Shown: positions 16,144 to 24,149 of the stretch, piece by piece
Layout of the letters: each line of letters starts with the position of its first letter
How positions within the stretch are numbered: the stretch's first letter is position 1
NCBI GenBank assembly: GCA_028281045.1
Contig: JANQKP010000001.1
Coordinates: 124,001-188,000, forward strand
DNA: 64,000 nucleotides
Origin: Candidatus Altimarinota bacterium
GTDB lineage: Bacteria > Patescibacteriota > Gracilibacteria > UM-FILTER-43-11
Direction of reading: 5' to 3'
The notes under the pieces: generated by a model
What the model saw: only the letters and a program-made list of their open reading frames with translations
What the model was told of the DNA's origin: nothing
Database searches by the model: none
Position numbers and translations under genes: made by a program

Positions 16144-18881
16144 GCCTCTTTTCCGTGACATTTCTTATACTTCTTTTCTGAGCCGCAAGGACATGGGTCA
16201 TTACGACCTACTTTTTCATATTCTGCTGGAGCAGGGGAATCATCTCCCACACGGATCACTTCAATTTCTCCGGGTTTTTCTTTCTTAGCCGGTGGTGTTG
16301 GCTTTTTAGCTACCGCAGGCGCTTTCGCTGGGTTTGCAATAGCTACATTTTGTACTTCTTTTACTTTAGCCGGTGGCTTGGTGTCTGCCAGACTAGAGTG
16401 GGTCACATTGTTTTCAATTTGCTGCTCATTGGTCACCTGTCTTTCTGCAATTCTAGAGGCGGCCATCGTATCTTGTGGGCGCTCTACATTAATCTGCATT
16501 TTAAAGAAGGTGCTCACCACGTTATGCTGAATAGAGCCAAGAAGTTGCTTGAACATCATATAGGCTTCTTGTTTGTATTCCATCAGTGGATTACGTTGTC
16601 CGTATCCACGTAGGCTTACACTTTCACGTAAGTGACTCATTTGATCGATATGCTCCATCCAAAGCGTGTCGATCACGCGAAGCATGATGCTGCGCTCCAC
16701 ATCTCTTAGAATTTGTTCTTCTGGTAGAGATTTTTCTTTATTACGATGCTCTGTGAACATGACATTGGCCACGTAGTCGGCCATGTCATCACGATCATGG
16801 AATTTATCTAGATCTGCTTCATCAATGCGATCTGCCTCTTTAGGAAGCAGGGCATTCACGTCTTTTACAATGGCCTGAAGGTTCCAATCTATACGATCTA
16901 GATTATCGGTATGAAGCGCTACCATGTGATGCGCTTCTTTTTTCATAAGATCTAGAAGATCTTCTTTTACATTGTCGCTTTCAAGTACTTTAAGGCGACG
17001 AGCGTAAATGATCTCACGATGCTTATTCATTACATCATCGTATTCGAGGATGTGCTTACGAATATCGAAGTGATGTCCCTCTACGCGTTTTTGCGCATGT
17101 TCAATAGAGCGGGTGATTAAACGGTTTTCAATTGGCATATCATCTTCGATACCCAGTTTATCCATCATGCCTTTAATGCGATCTGATCCAAAGAGACGCA
17201 TCAGATCATCATCCATAGAAACAAAGAAGGTACTTTGACCATTGTCTCCCTGACGACCAGAACGACCACGGAGCTGATTATCGATACGGCGTGATTCGTG
17301 GCGTTCTGTACCGATAATGGCAAGACCCCCAAGCTCTTCTACGCCTTCTCCAAGCTTAATATCCGTTCCACGACCGGCCATATTAGTCGCAATGGTTACA
17401 GCGCCCTTTTGACCTGCGTCTGCTACAATTTCAGCCTCACGTTCGTGATGCTTCGCATTTAGAACTTCATGTTTAATCTTAGCGTCTTTAAGCGCTTTAG
17501 AAAGTTGCTCTGATTTTTCTACTGAAATAGTCCCCACAAGCACCGGTTGCCCTTTTTCATTCAGTTCTTTAATGGCTTTAGTAATAGCCATCACTTTTCC
17601 ACGGTGGTTTTTAAATACCATATCTGCTCTGTCATCACGAGCAATAGGTTTATTGGTTGGAATCACTACGGTTTCTAGGCCATAAATACGGAAGAATTCC
17701 TCCTCCTCGGTTTTAGCCGTACCGGTCATACCCGCAAGCTTGTCGTATAAACGGAAGTAATTCTGGAATGTGATGGTTGCTAGCGTTTTACTTTCACGTT
17801 TTACATCTACATTTTCTTTGGCTTCAATAGCTTGATGCAGTCCATCGCTGTAGCGACGCCCTGGCATAAGACGACCGGTGAATTCATCTACGATGATCAC
17901 TTCACCTTCTTTAATCACGTAGTCGGTATCACGCTTGAAAATCGCATGTGCTTTAAGCGCTTGCTCAATGTGATGCACTTCCATGAACCCAGCTTCGGTG
18001 TAGATGTTGTCTACGCCAAGAAGGTTTTCCATTTCAGAAATACCTTCTTCTGTGAGAGTAGCCGTTTTAGCCTTTTCATCGATCACAAAGTGCTCTTCGG
18101 CCTTAAGGCGATTAATGAGTTGGCTATATTCAAAGTATTTCTTTGTCGATTCTTCTGCAGGAGCAGAGATAATCAGGGGCGTTCTAGCTTCATCAATCAA
18201 AATAGAATCCACCTCATCGACAATCGAGTAGTGAAGCTCGCGTTGTACGCGGTTTTCTAGCTTCGTGGCCATGTTATCTCTTAGATAATCAAAGCCAAAT
18301 TCATTATTGGTTCCATAGGTAATGTCGGCAGAATACGCTTCACGTCTTTCATCGGGGTTAAGTCCATGAATAATATAAGCCGTGGTCAGCCCTAGGTATT
18401 CAAAAAGCACAGTGTTCCATTCAGCGTCACGCTTAGCCAGATAATCATTCACCGTAATACAGTGAGCTCCTTTTCCATTTAGGGCATTTAGGTAAAGGGG
18501 CAGCGTGGCCACAAGGGTTTTACCTTCACCCGTTTTCATTTCAGCGATTTTACCCTCATGAAGTACTAGTCCACCAATCAGCTGAACATCGTAAGGAATC
18601 ATATTCCATTCTTTTTGCTCTTTTCCTACTTGGAACTTGGTTCCAACCAGTCTTCTACAAGCGTTTTTAACTACGGCAAAAGCTTCTACCTTAATATCAT
18701 CCACTGTTTCACCTTTTTCTAGGCGCTCTTTGAATTCTTCTGTCTTAGCTTTTAGGTCTTTTTCAGATAGCTTTTGATATTCTTCCTCAAGAGCATTAAT
18801 TTCCTCTACAATCTTACGCTTTTTCTTAAGCTCTTTATCATTTGGATCTCCAATGATTTTGGTGATCATTTTCTTGATCAT
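16140..18881 (-). CDS. secA: Protein translocase ATPase SecA
   Basis: 913 residues, full length. It drives export through SecYEG. Motifs: EMKTGEGKTLVATLP (Walker A), VDEVDSILIDEARTPLIIS (Walker B region), the preprotein cross-linking and helical-scaffold regions, GRGTDIKLGEGV and the helicase motif QLRGRSGRQGD. The C-terminal SEC-C zinc finger CPCGSEKKYKKCHG is present, separated by a Pro/Lys/Ala-rich linker. Transcription starts at the promoter at 18923-18951. secE lies 9 kb away. Confidence 0.98.
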   Translation of the reverse strand: MIKKMITKIIGDPNDKELKKKRKIVEEINALEEEYQKLSEKDLKAKTEEFKERLEKGETVDDIKVEAFAVVKNACRRLVGTKFQVGKEQKEWNMIPYDVQLIGGLVLHEGKIAEMKTGEGKTLVATLPLYLNALNGKGAHCITVNDYLAKRDAEWNTVLFEYLGLTTAYIIHGLNPDERREAYSADITYGTNNEFGFDYLRDNMATKLENRVQRELHYSIVDEVDSILIDEARTPLIISAPAEESTKKYFEYSQLINRLKAEEHFVIDEKAKTATLTEEGISEMENLLGVDNIYTEAGFMEVHHIEQALKAHAIFKRDTDYVIKEGEVIIVDEFTGRLMPGRRYSDGLHQAIEAKENVDVKRESKTLATITFQNYFRLYDKLAGMTGTAKTEEEEFFRIYGLETVVIPTNKPIARDDRADMVFKNHRGKVMAITKAIKELNEKGQPVLVGTISVEKSEQLSKALKDAKIKHEVLNAKHHEREAEIVADAGQKGAVTIATNMAGRGTDIKLGEGVEELGGLAIIGTERHESRRIDNQLRGRSGRQGDNGQSTFFVSMDDDLMRLFGSDRIKGMMDKLGIEDDMPIENRLITRSIEHAQKRVEGHHFDIRKHILEYDDVMNKHREIIYARRLKVLESDNVKEDLLDLMKKEAHHMVALHTDNLDRIDWNLQAIVKDVNALLPKEADRIDEADLDKFHDRDDMADYVANVMFTEHRNKEKSLPEEQILRDVERSIMLRVIDTLWMEHIDQMSHLRESVSLRGYGQRNPLMEYKQEAYMMFKQLLGSIQHNVVSTFFKMQINVERPQDTMAASRIAERQVTNEQQIENNVTHSSLADTKPPAKVKEVQNVAIANPAKAPAVAKKPTPPAKKEKPGEIEVIRVGDDSPAPAEYEKVGRNDPCPCGSEKKYKKCHGKEA

Positions 18882-18922
18882 GTCGTTCTTTATATTTATT
18901 ACCCAGTAAATTTTACCCGCGT

Positions 18923-18951
18923 ATTATAGTGAAGGAAAGGCAAATTGACAA
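18923..18951 (-). promoter_or_regulatory. Promoter of secA
   Basis: On the minus strand: TTGTCA, 17-base spacer, perfect TATAAT. Its -35 (18946-18951) is almost the same bases as the -35 of the opposite promoter. Confidence 0.85.
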
Positions 18952-18974
18952 ACAAAAGCCATTTGGGTTATGTT
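18945..18974 (+). promoter_or_regulatory. Promoter of the FecR/Ig-like gene
   Basis: TTGACA, 18-base spacer, TATGTT. The -35 overlaps the secA -35, since TTGACAA reads TTGTCAA on the other strand, so only one polymerase can bind at a time. Other weak -10 candidates lie downstream (e.g. TAGAAT). Confidence 0.5.
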
Positions 18975-19027
18975 TTTGGCATCATATAGGGTAGAATAAC
19001 CCCCTTAGTAACCTAAAAATTACTTCA

Positions 19028-21049
19028 ATGTATTACCGCAAACCACCTCGTAAGAAGGCAAGACATTACCTAATGCCTTTTATTATTATCGCGCTTTTAA
19101 TCGCGATCATCATTGCCGGATGGCAAGCTCTAAACAACGCTTTTATTGGAAATAGCCAAAGTATTTCACAAGAAAGAGTGTTTTTAAACATTGAAAATGG
19201 GAGCGCTAAAGCCATGACCGTTGGAAAAGGGGAATGGGTGAATGCACCAGATAAGATTTACCTTTACCGTGGTGAGCGTATTAAAACCGGAGCCGATGGA
19301 CGTGTGAGCCTGACTTTCTTTGATCAGAGCATTGTACGCCTGGATAAACGTTCTGAAGTAGAGTTTACGCAGCTAAAACGCAAGAAAGACGATAGTGAAA
19401 TTAAACTATTAATGAAAGATGGGGATGTATGGACCAATGTAGAACGTATTAATAATCCAGATTCTAGCTTCTCAATCACTACAGACACCCTTTCTATAGA
19501 TACTCGTGGCGGAGTGTTTGCGGTTCAGTATCCTGGAACGGTGTACATGATCGATGGTTTTGCTCAAGTGGATGTTAAATCGGATGACGAAGTGATCAAG
19601 TCTTACACTCTAGGAATTGGACAACAGCTTGTGATCGACGAAGAAGCTATTTCTGCTATTGAAAAAGATGAGGACCCACAAGTGATCTTCGCCCTAGACG
19701 AAGAATTCAAATCTTCTGCATGGTACCTATTTAACATGAAGAAAGATGGGGCTATTGAAGCCTTTGAAGAAAGCGACGAAGAAGAGGAGGAAGAAACAGG
19801 TGAAGCTGAAGAGGGTGAAAACACAGAAGAAAGTGCAGACGAAGATGATGAAGAAACCGTAGACGCTTCTAGAATTGGAGAGCCAGCCTACGTAACGGAT
19901 CCAAGTGGGGACATTGAAACCAACGCTGCCTCTATTTCTGTAGAGGGATTTTACGACAAAGAAGAAGTGGCTGCCGTTTACGTTGGAGGACGTAAAGCCA
20001 GTCTTGTTTCTAGTAGTAAATGGAAAGTGAGCACCGTACCTCTAGATAAAGAAGGGGTAAACACGCTTGCGATTGAAATGGAAGATAATGCTGGAAACCG
20101 TACTGAGATAGATTCTATTAAAGTAACCCTAGATACAGAAGCGCCTGAGGTACCAGTGATCGGAGATCCAGTGGTGGCCGAAGGTGAAACCAGTGTAACG
20201 CTTGAAGACATTGTTCAGGAAATTACAGGAACGGTAAGTTCAGACACAGACGCGGTAATTGTAAATGACTACCGCCTTGGTAAATACGTGCCAGGAAGCA
20301 AAGAATTTAAATACTTTGCTAAAACCGTTTATGGAAACCTAGAGGTAGGTGAAAATGAATTCGAAGTGATCGCAGAAGACAAGGCAGGAAATCAATCAGA
20401 GCCTGCAACGATTACCCTTGTGCTAGAACAAGAAGTCTTCGATGAAAAATCAGAAGAAGTGGAAGAAAGCACTTCAACAGAAGCACCAGCTTCAAGTTCA
20501 AGTGGGGGAGTTAAGATCACTTCACCAAACAACGGTGAAAACTTTGAAACCAGTGAAACTTCATTTGTAATTACTGGTGAAGTACCAACTCAAACCAAGA
20601 AAGTGATTGTAGATGGTTACACCCTGCAAGGTTACACCGCAGGAGATAGTACTTTTACATACCGCGCTTCAAGCGGTCTTGGAAACCTAGAAATTGGTGA
20701 AAAGAACACGTACACGGCCAAGGCTTACGATGAAAACGATGAGCTTATTGGTGAGGCGGTAATCACTATTGATGTAGAAAGCGATCAGGCTGGAGCGCCA
20801 ACGATTACTATTCCAACTAGTTCTGGAGCGTACACCACTACACTTGCTGAAATTGTAGTCGGTGGAACCGTAGGAAAATGGATTCAGAAAGTATACGTAA
20901 ATGGAGAACTCGTTAAGAGCTATGTACCAGGAAGCCAAAAGTGGACTCATGGGGTGACTTTAAACCCAGGAGAAAACACCATTTCTGTACAAGGTGAAAA
21001 AGACGGAAACAAAACATCGTCTGTTTCTACTAAAATTACTCTAGAGTAA
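19028..21049 (+). CDS. FecR-domain surface protein with Ig-like repeats
   Basis: 673 residues. A basic N-terminus and one membrane helix (about 15-35) are followed by a FecR-like beta domain (about 60-200, with LYRGERIKTGADGRVSLTFFDQSIVRL and DTRGGVFAVQYPG). Next come a very acidic stretch (EESDEEEEEETGEAEEGENTE region, 240-275) and Ig-like modules. Three share a VNDYRLGKYVPGS / VDGYTLQGYTAGD / VNGELVKSYVPGS core. A Ser/Thr linker (STEAPASSSSGG) separates modules. It is probably extracellular and wall-associated. FecR here is not next to a sigma factor, so signalling is not implied. Confidence 0.78.
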   Translation: MYYRKPPRKKARHYLMPFIIIALLIAIIIAGWQALNNAFIGNSQSISQERVFLNIENGSAKAMTVGKGEWVNAPDKIYLYRGERIKTGADGRVSLTFFDQSIVRLDKRSEVEFTQLKRKKDDSEIKLLMKDGDVWTNVERINNPDSSFSITTDTLSIDTRGGVFAVQYPGTVYMIDGFAQVDVKSDDEVIKSYTLGIGQQLVIDEEAISAIEKDEDPQVIFALDEEFKSSAWYLFNMKKDGAIEAFEESDEEEEEETGEAEEGENTEESADEDDEETVDASRIGEPAYVTDPSGDIETNAASISVEGFYDKEEVAAVYVGGRKASLVSSSKWKVSTVPLDKEGVNTLAIEMEDNAGNRTEIDSIKVTLDTEAPEVPVIGDPVVAEGETSVTLEDIVQEITGTVSSDTDAVIVNDYRLGKYVPGSKEFKYFAKTVYGNLEVGENEFEVIAEDKAGNQSEPATITLVLEQEVFDEKSEEVEESTSTEAPASSSSGGVKITSPNNGENFETSETSFVITGEVPTQTKKVIVDGYTLQGYTAGDSTFTYRASSGLGNLEIGEKNTYTAKAYDENDELIGEAVITIDVESDQAGAPTITIPTSSGAYTTTLAEIVVGGTVGKWIQKVYVNGELVKSYVPGSQKWTHGVTLNPGENTISVQGEKDGNKTSSVSTKITLE

Positions 21050-22036
21050 TTAGCGCAGATATTTAGCTTTATTTAAATTATGCTCATCATTCGTGGTGGC
21101 ATAATGAATAACTCCGTCATTATCGTGAAGATAATACCAATAAGGGGAGCTTTCAGGGTAAATCGCTGCGCGAATACTAGAAATACCAGGGTTTGCAATA
21201 GGCGTTGGCGGAAGTCCACGGTATTTGCGCGTATTGTATGGGCTATCTAGTTGCAGATCTTCATACGTTAAACCACCCTTGGTGCGTCCTAGGCCATAAA
21301 GCACTGTAGCATCTGCTCCAAGTCCAATACCTGCGTCATAGCGCTTCCAAAGGATTCCAGCAACTTTGGCTTTTTGCGAATCCACGCGTTCTTCGCGTTC
21401 TACAATAGAAGCCATGATCATAATGTTTTCTAGGGTGTAGTCACTTTCTTGAATCGCTAGTAGGTCTTCATCCGTCAGTTTAATTTCTAGATTATTAATC
21501 AGGCGCCCAATAAATCTTTGATCACTATAAGTGGCTAGATTTACAAAGTAGCTATCAGGGTGCAGATAACCTTCTAGATAATTTTCTGGAATAAGGTCTG
21601 AATTAAATTCGCAAGTTTCCGCGCAGGCTTTAAATTCATGTGCCGTGGTAAGACCTACAGATTCTAAGTGGTCTGCCATTTCTGAAATAGTCCACCCTTC
21701 AAGTAGTGTCACGGTGAATTCTTCACTTCTTCCTTCCACAAGGGCTTCTATAATCTCTTTTAGATTCTGATTCTCTTTCAAAATAATACGTCCCGCTTTA
21801 AGTTCATCGGCTAGACCGTTTTGTCTTAGGTAAGACTTAAAAACACTAGCGCTTTTAATGAGGTCTTTTTGTTCTAGGGCTTTTCCAATGGCTTCTGCAT
21901 TCATGCCTTGTTTTACATCAAAGACCACAGAAGCCTCGCTTTCTGGATCTAGCGCATAATTAAGAGCTCCCAAGTAACCTTGGTAAACAAAAAGCGACAC
22001 AAGCGCTAAGGCAATGAATAAAAGAAGCTTTTTCAT
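21050..22036 (-). CDS. mltG: Endolytic murein transglycosylase MltG (YceG-like)
   Basis: 328 residues from MKKLLLFIALALVSLFVYQG; a GGAGGA ribosome site eight bases upstream favours this start over the track's Met 11 codons earlier. It cleaves nascent glycan strands at the membrane. Features: an N-terminal anchor, a LysM-like region, then the catalytic domain with LLEGWTISEMADHL, EGYLHPDSYF, MASIVEREER (catalytic Glu) and GLPPTPIANPGISSIRAAI. It is co-transcribed one base downstream of ybaB. Confidence 0.93.
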   Translation of the reverse strand: MKKLLLFIALALVSLFVYQGYLGALNYALDPESEASVVFDVKQGMNAEAIGKALEQKDLIKSASVFKSYLRQNGLADELKAGRIILKENQNLKEIIEALVEGRSEEFTVTLLEGWTISEMADHLESVGLTTAHEFKACAETCEFNSDLIPENYLEGYLHPDSYFVNLATYSDQRFIGRLINNLEIKLTDEDLLAIQESDYTLENIMIMASIVEREERVDSQKAKVAGILWKRYDAGIGLGADATVLYGLGRTKGGLTYEDLQLDSPYNTRKYRGLPPTPIANPGISSIRAAIYPESSPYWYYLHDNDGVIHYATTNDEHNLNKAKYLR

Positions 22037-22037
22037 A

Positions 22038-22337
22038 CTATTGTCCTCCGAACATTCCTCCAAGGCCACCCATCATTTCTTGCATTTTTTGGGCTCCTAC
22101 TTCTTGAGATTTTTTAATCGCTTTATTAGAGGCTTCTACAACAGCTTTTCCAATCTTTTCATTGTCTCCTTCAAAAGCTTCAGGAATAGAAACGCTAATA
22201 AAGTTCTGTTCACCGTTAACGGTAACCACCACTCCATCGTGTTCGGCTTCTACATGAATATTTTTAAGTTGTTTCTTAAGCTCTTTGGCTTGTTTTTGTA
22301 ATTTATATAGGTCTTTTGCTTTATCAAAGGCTCCCAT
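22038..22337 (-). CDS. ybaB: YbaB/EbfC-family nucleoid-associated protein
   Basis: 99 residues from MGAFDKAKDLYKLQKQAKEL; the track's extra 17 residues upstream are not conserved-looking. It is a DNA-binding dimer with N- and C-terminal helices around a beta sheet (VVVTVNGEQNFISVSI). The Gly/Met-rich tail (MGGLGGMFGGQ) is common in the family. The usual partners dnaX and recR are not adjacent (dnaX is 10 kb away). Confidence 0.9.
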   Translation of the reverse strand: MGAFDKAKDLYKLQKQAKELKKQLKNIHVEAEHDGVVVTVNGEQNFISVSIPEAFEGDNEKIGKAVVEASNKAIKKSQEVGAQKMQEMMGGLGGMFGGQ

Positions 22338-22405
22338 AGTTTTGGTTTTAATAAATAAGCAAAGAAACTCTAGCACAGGGCTTTTCAAAAGAAAATGAAA
22401 AGCTC

Positions 22406-22434
22406 TTGCATAATAGGGAACTTTTCCCTAAAAT
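22406..22434 (+). promoter_or_regulatory. rpsU-der promoter with operator-like inverted repeat
   Basis: TTGCAT, 17-base spacer, TAAAAT. The spacer and -10 carry a perfect inverted repeat TAGGGAA-CTT-TTCCCTA (22414-22430), placed where a repressor would block the promoter. Confidence 0.65.
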
Positions 22435-22469
22435 AAGCAAGCTTTAAATATTTACCTAAAGGAGACGTA

Positions 22470-22679
22470 ATGATTTACGCGTTCAAAAAATCTAGTGAGT
22501 CCAACGAAAGACTTTTAAGCCGCTTTAAAAAGCTAGTGCAAAGAAGTCGTATTGTTATGGACAAGAAACGCAATCGTTATCACAAGCGCAAACCGACCAA
22601 GACGAAAGTACGTGCTGCTGCTGTGATGCGCGAAAGCAACCGTGCAAGACGTGCGAAACAGCAATTCTATAGCCGATAA
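22470..22679 (+). CDS. rpsU: Ribosomal protein S21 (bS21)
   Basis: 69 residues, very basic. RFKKLVQRSRIV and YHKRKPTKTKVRAAAVMR with a basic C-terminus are bS21 signatures. It sits on the 30S platform near the anti-Shine-Dalgarno. It has one of the clearer ribosome sites here (AAAGGAG before ATG) and leads into der after 27 bases. Confidence 0.9.
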   Translation: MIYAFKKSSESNERLLSRFKKLVQRSRIVMDKKRNRYHKRKPTKTKVRAAAVMRESNRARRAKQQFYSR

Positions 22680-22706
22680 TTCCCGAAGCCATAGCTTTGG
22701 AATGAT

Positions 22707-24095
22707 ATGAAAACACCTATAGTAACCATAGTCGGACGCCCGAATGTCGGAAAATCGACGTTTTTTAATAAACTAGCGGGAGCCCGCATAGCGATTGAGT
22801 CTTCTGAGGCTGGAACCACAAGAGACCGGGTTTTTCACAAGGTAGAGCACTCTGAAATAGACTACTTTCTAGTAGATACCGGTGGTCTTGATTTTGGAAA
22901 AGGAGAAACCACCATTGAAACCGATATGAAATTACAGACCGAGATTGCGATCGAAGAGTCTGATATCATCATTTTTATGGTTTCTGCTAAAGAAGAGCTT
23001 TCAAGAGATGATCACAAGGTCGCAGAACTCCTTAGAAAAGCTTCTGGGAATAAACCTGTGTTCTTAGTGGTGAATAAATGTGATAACCCTTTAAAAGAAG
23101 ACGAACTAGCCCCACTGTATAGTCTAGGAATGGGTGAGCCTCATCAGATTTCTGCCGTACATCGTACCAATTTAGATAGTCTTTCAGACCAAGTGGTAAG
23201 AAAACTCAAGGAAATGCACTTTATTACTAAAGATAGTCCTGAGTTTAAGGCGGAAGAAGAATTCAACAAATCTCATCTTAAGATTGCCTTGGTTGGACGC
23301 CCTAATGTAGGGAAATCGAGCTTAATCAATGCTTTGCTCAATAAAGACAAGCTCATCGTGAGCGATATTCCAGGAACCACAAGAGATAGCACCGATGCTC
23401 AGGTGAAATTTGAAGGAAAATCTTACAATTTCATAGACACTGCAGGGCTTCGCAAGCGTGGAAAAATTGGAAAAGGCATAGAGCACTTTAGCGCGCTAAG
23501 ATCTATGGCGGCCATTGAACGCTGTGATATTGCTATTTTAGTCATAGATTCTTCTCAGCCTATAGGACACCAAGATCAGCAAATTGTTTCTTATGTGCTC
23601 GAAGCCCACAAAGGTTTAATCATCCTAGCCAATAAGTGGGACATTAAAGATCCTGAAACAAATGATGAAGAAGAACGTCGTAATGTATATCTCAAAAAAT
23701 TACGTTACAAGTTCGGCTTCTTATCCTGGGCACCACTCCTATTTACTTCTGCAAAAACGAAGAAAAATCTTACCAAGATCTTTGAGCTGATTGAGGGAAT
23801 CGGTGAAGAGCGCAAAAAGCGCATTCAAACGCGTACACTTAATAACTTTGTAGATAAAGTAAACGAAGAGCATAAGCCAACGGGAACGAAGAATGTAAGA
23901 CCAAAACTCTTCTATATCACCCAGGTGGGTATAGAACCCCCACACCTTGTGGCTTTTGTGAATAAAAAGAAATATTTCCACTTCACCTACTGGAGATTCT
24001 TACAAAATCGTATCCGTGAAGCCTTTGGCTTTAACGGAACCCCTATTAAGCTAGAATTCAAAGAGAAAGAAGCGCGTTACTCGAAAAAGAAGTAA
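22707..24095 (+). CDS. der: Ribosome-assembly GTPase Der (EngA)
   Basis: 462 residues. Two tandem GTPase domains, with G1 at GRPNVGKSTFFN (residue 9) and GRPNVGKSSLIN (near 197), G3 at DTGGL and DTAGLRKRGKI, and G4 at NKCD and NKWD. The C-terminal KH-like domain follows (about 375-455). It acts in 50S subunit maturation. Its promoter appears shared with rpsU. Confidence 0.97.
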   Translation: MKTPIVTIVGRPNVGKSTFFNKLAGARIAIESSEAGTTRDRVFHKVEHSEIDYFLVDTGGLDFGKGETTIETDMKLQTEIAIEESDIIIFMVSAKEELSRDDHKVAELLRKASGNKPVFLVVNKCDNPLKEDELAPLYSLGMGEPHQISAVHRTNLDSLSDQVVRKLKEMHFITKDSPEFKAEEEFNKSHLKIALVGRPNVGKSSLINALLNKDKLIVSDIPGTTRDSTDAQVKFEGKSYNFIDTAGLRKRGKIGKGIEHFSALRSMAAIERCDIAILVIDSSQPIGHQDQQIVSYVLEAHKGLIILANKWDIKDPETNDEEERRNVYLKKLRYKFGFLSWAPLLFTSAKTKKNLTKIFELIEGIGEERKKRIQTRTLNNFVDKVNEEHKPTGTKNVRPKLFYITQVGIEPPHLVAFVNKKKYFHFTYWRFLQNRIREAFGFNGTPIKLEFKEKEARYSKKK

Positions 24096-24099
24096 GGAA

Positions 24100-24127
24100 T
24101 TGACAAATTAGCATAATTTACTATAAT
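24100..24127 (+). promoter_or_regulatory. Strong promoter of the first giant module gene
   Basis: TTGACA, 16-base spacer, TATAAT; both boxes are perfect. The ATG at 24150 lies about 16 bases after the predicted start. Confidence 0.88.
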
Positions 24128-24149
24128 AACCTCCATTTATTTGTTTTAG

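Noticed and set aside
17832-18260. 142-residue plus-strand ORF within secA
   Set aside because: Antisense shadow of highly conserved SecA sequence.
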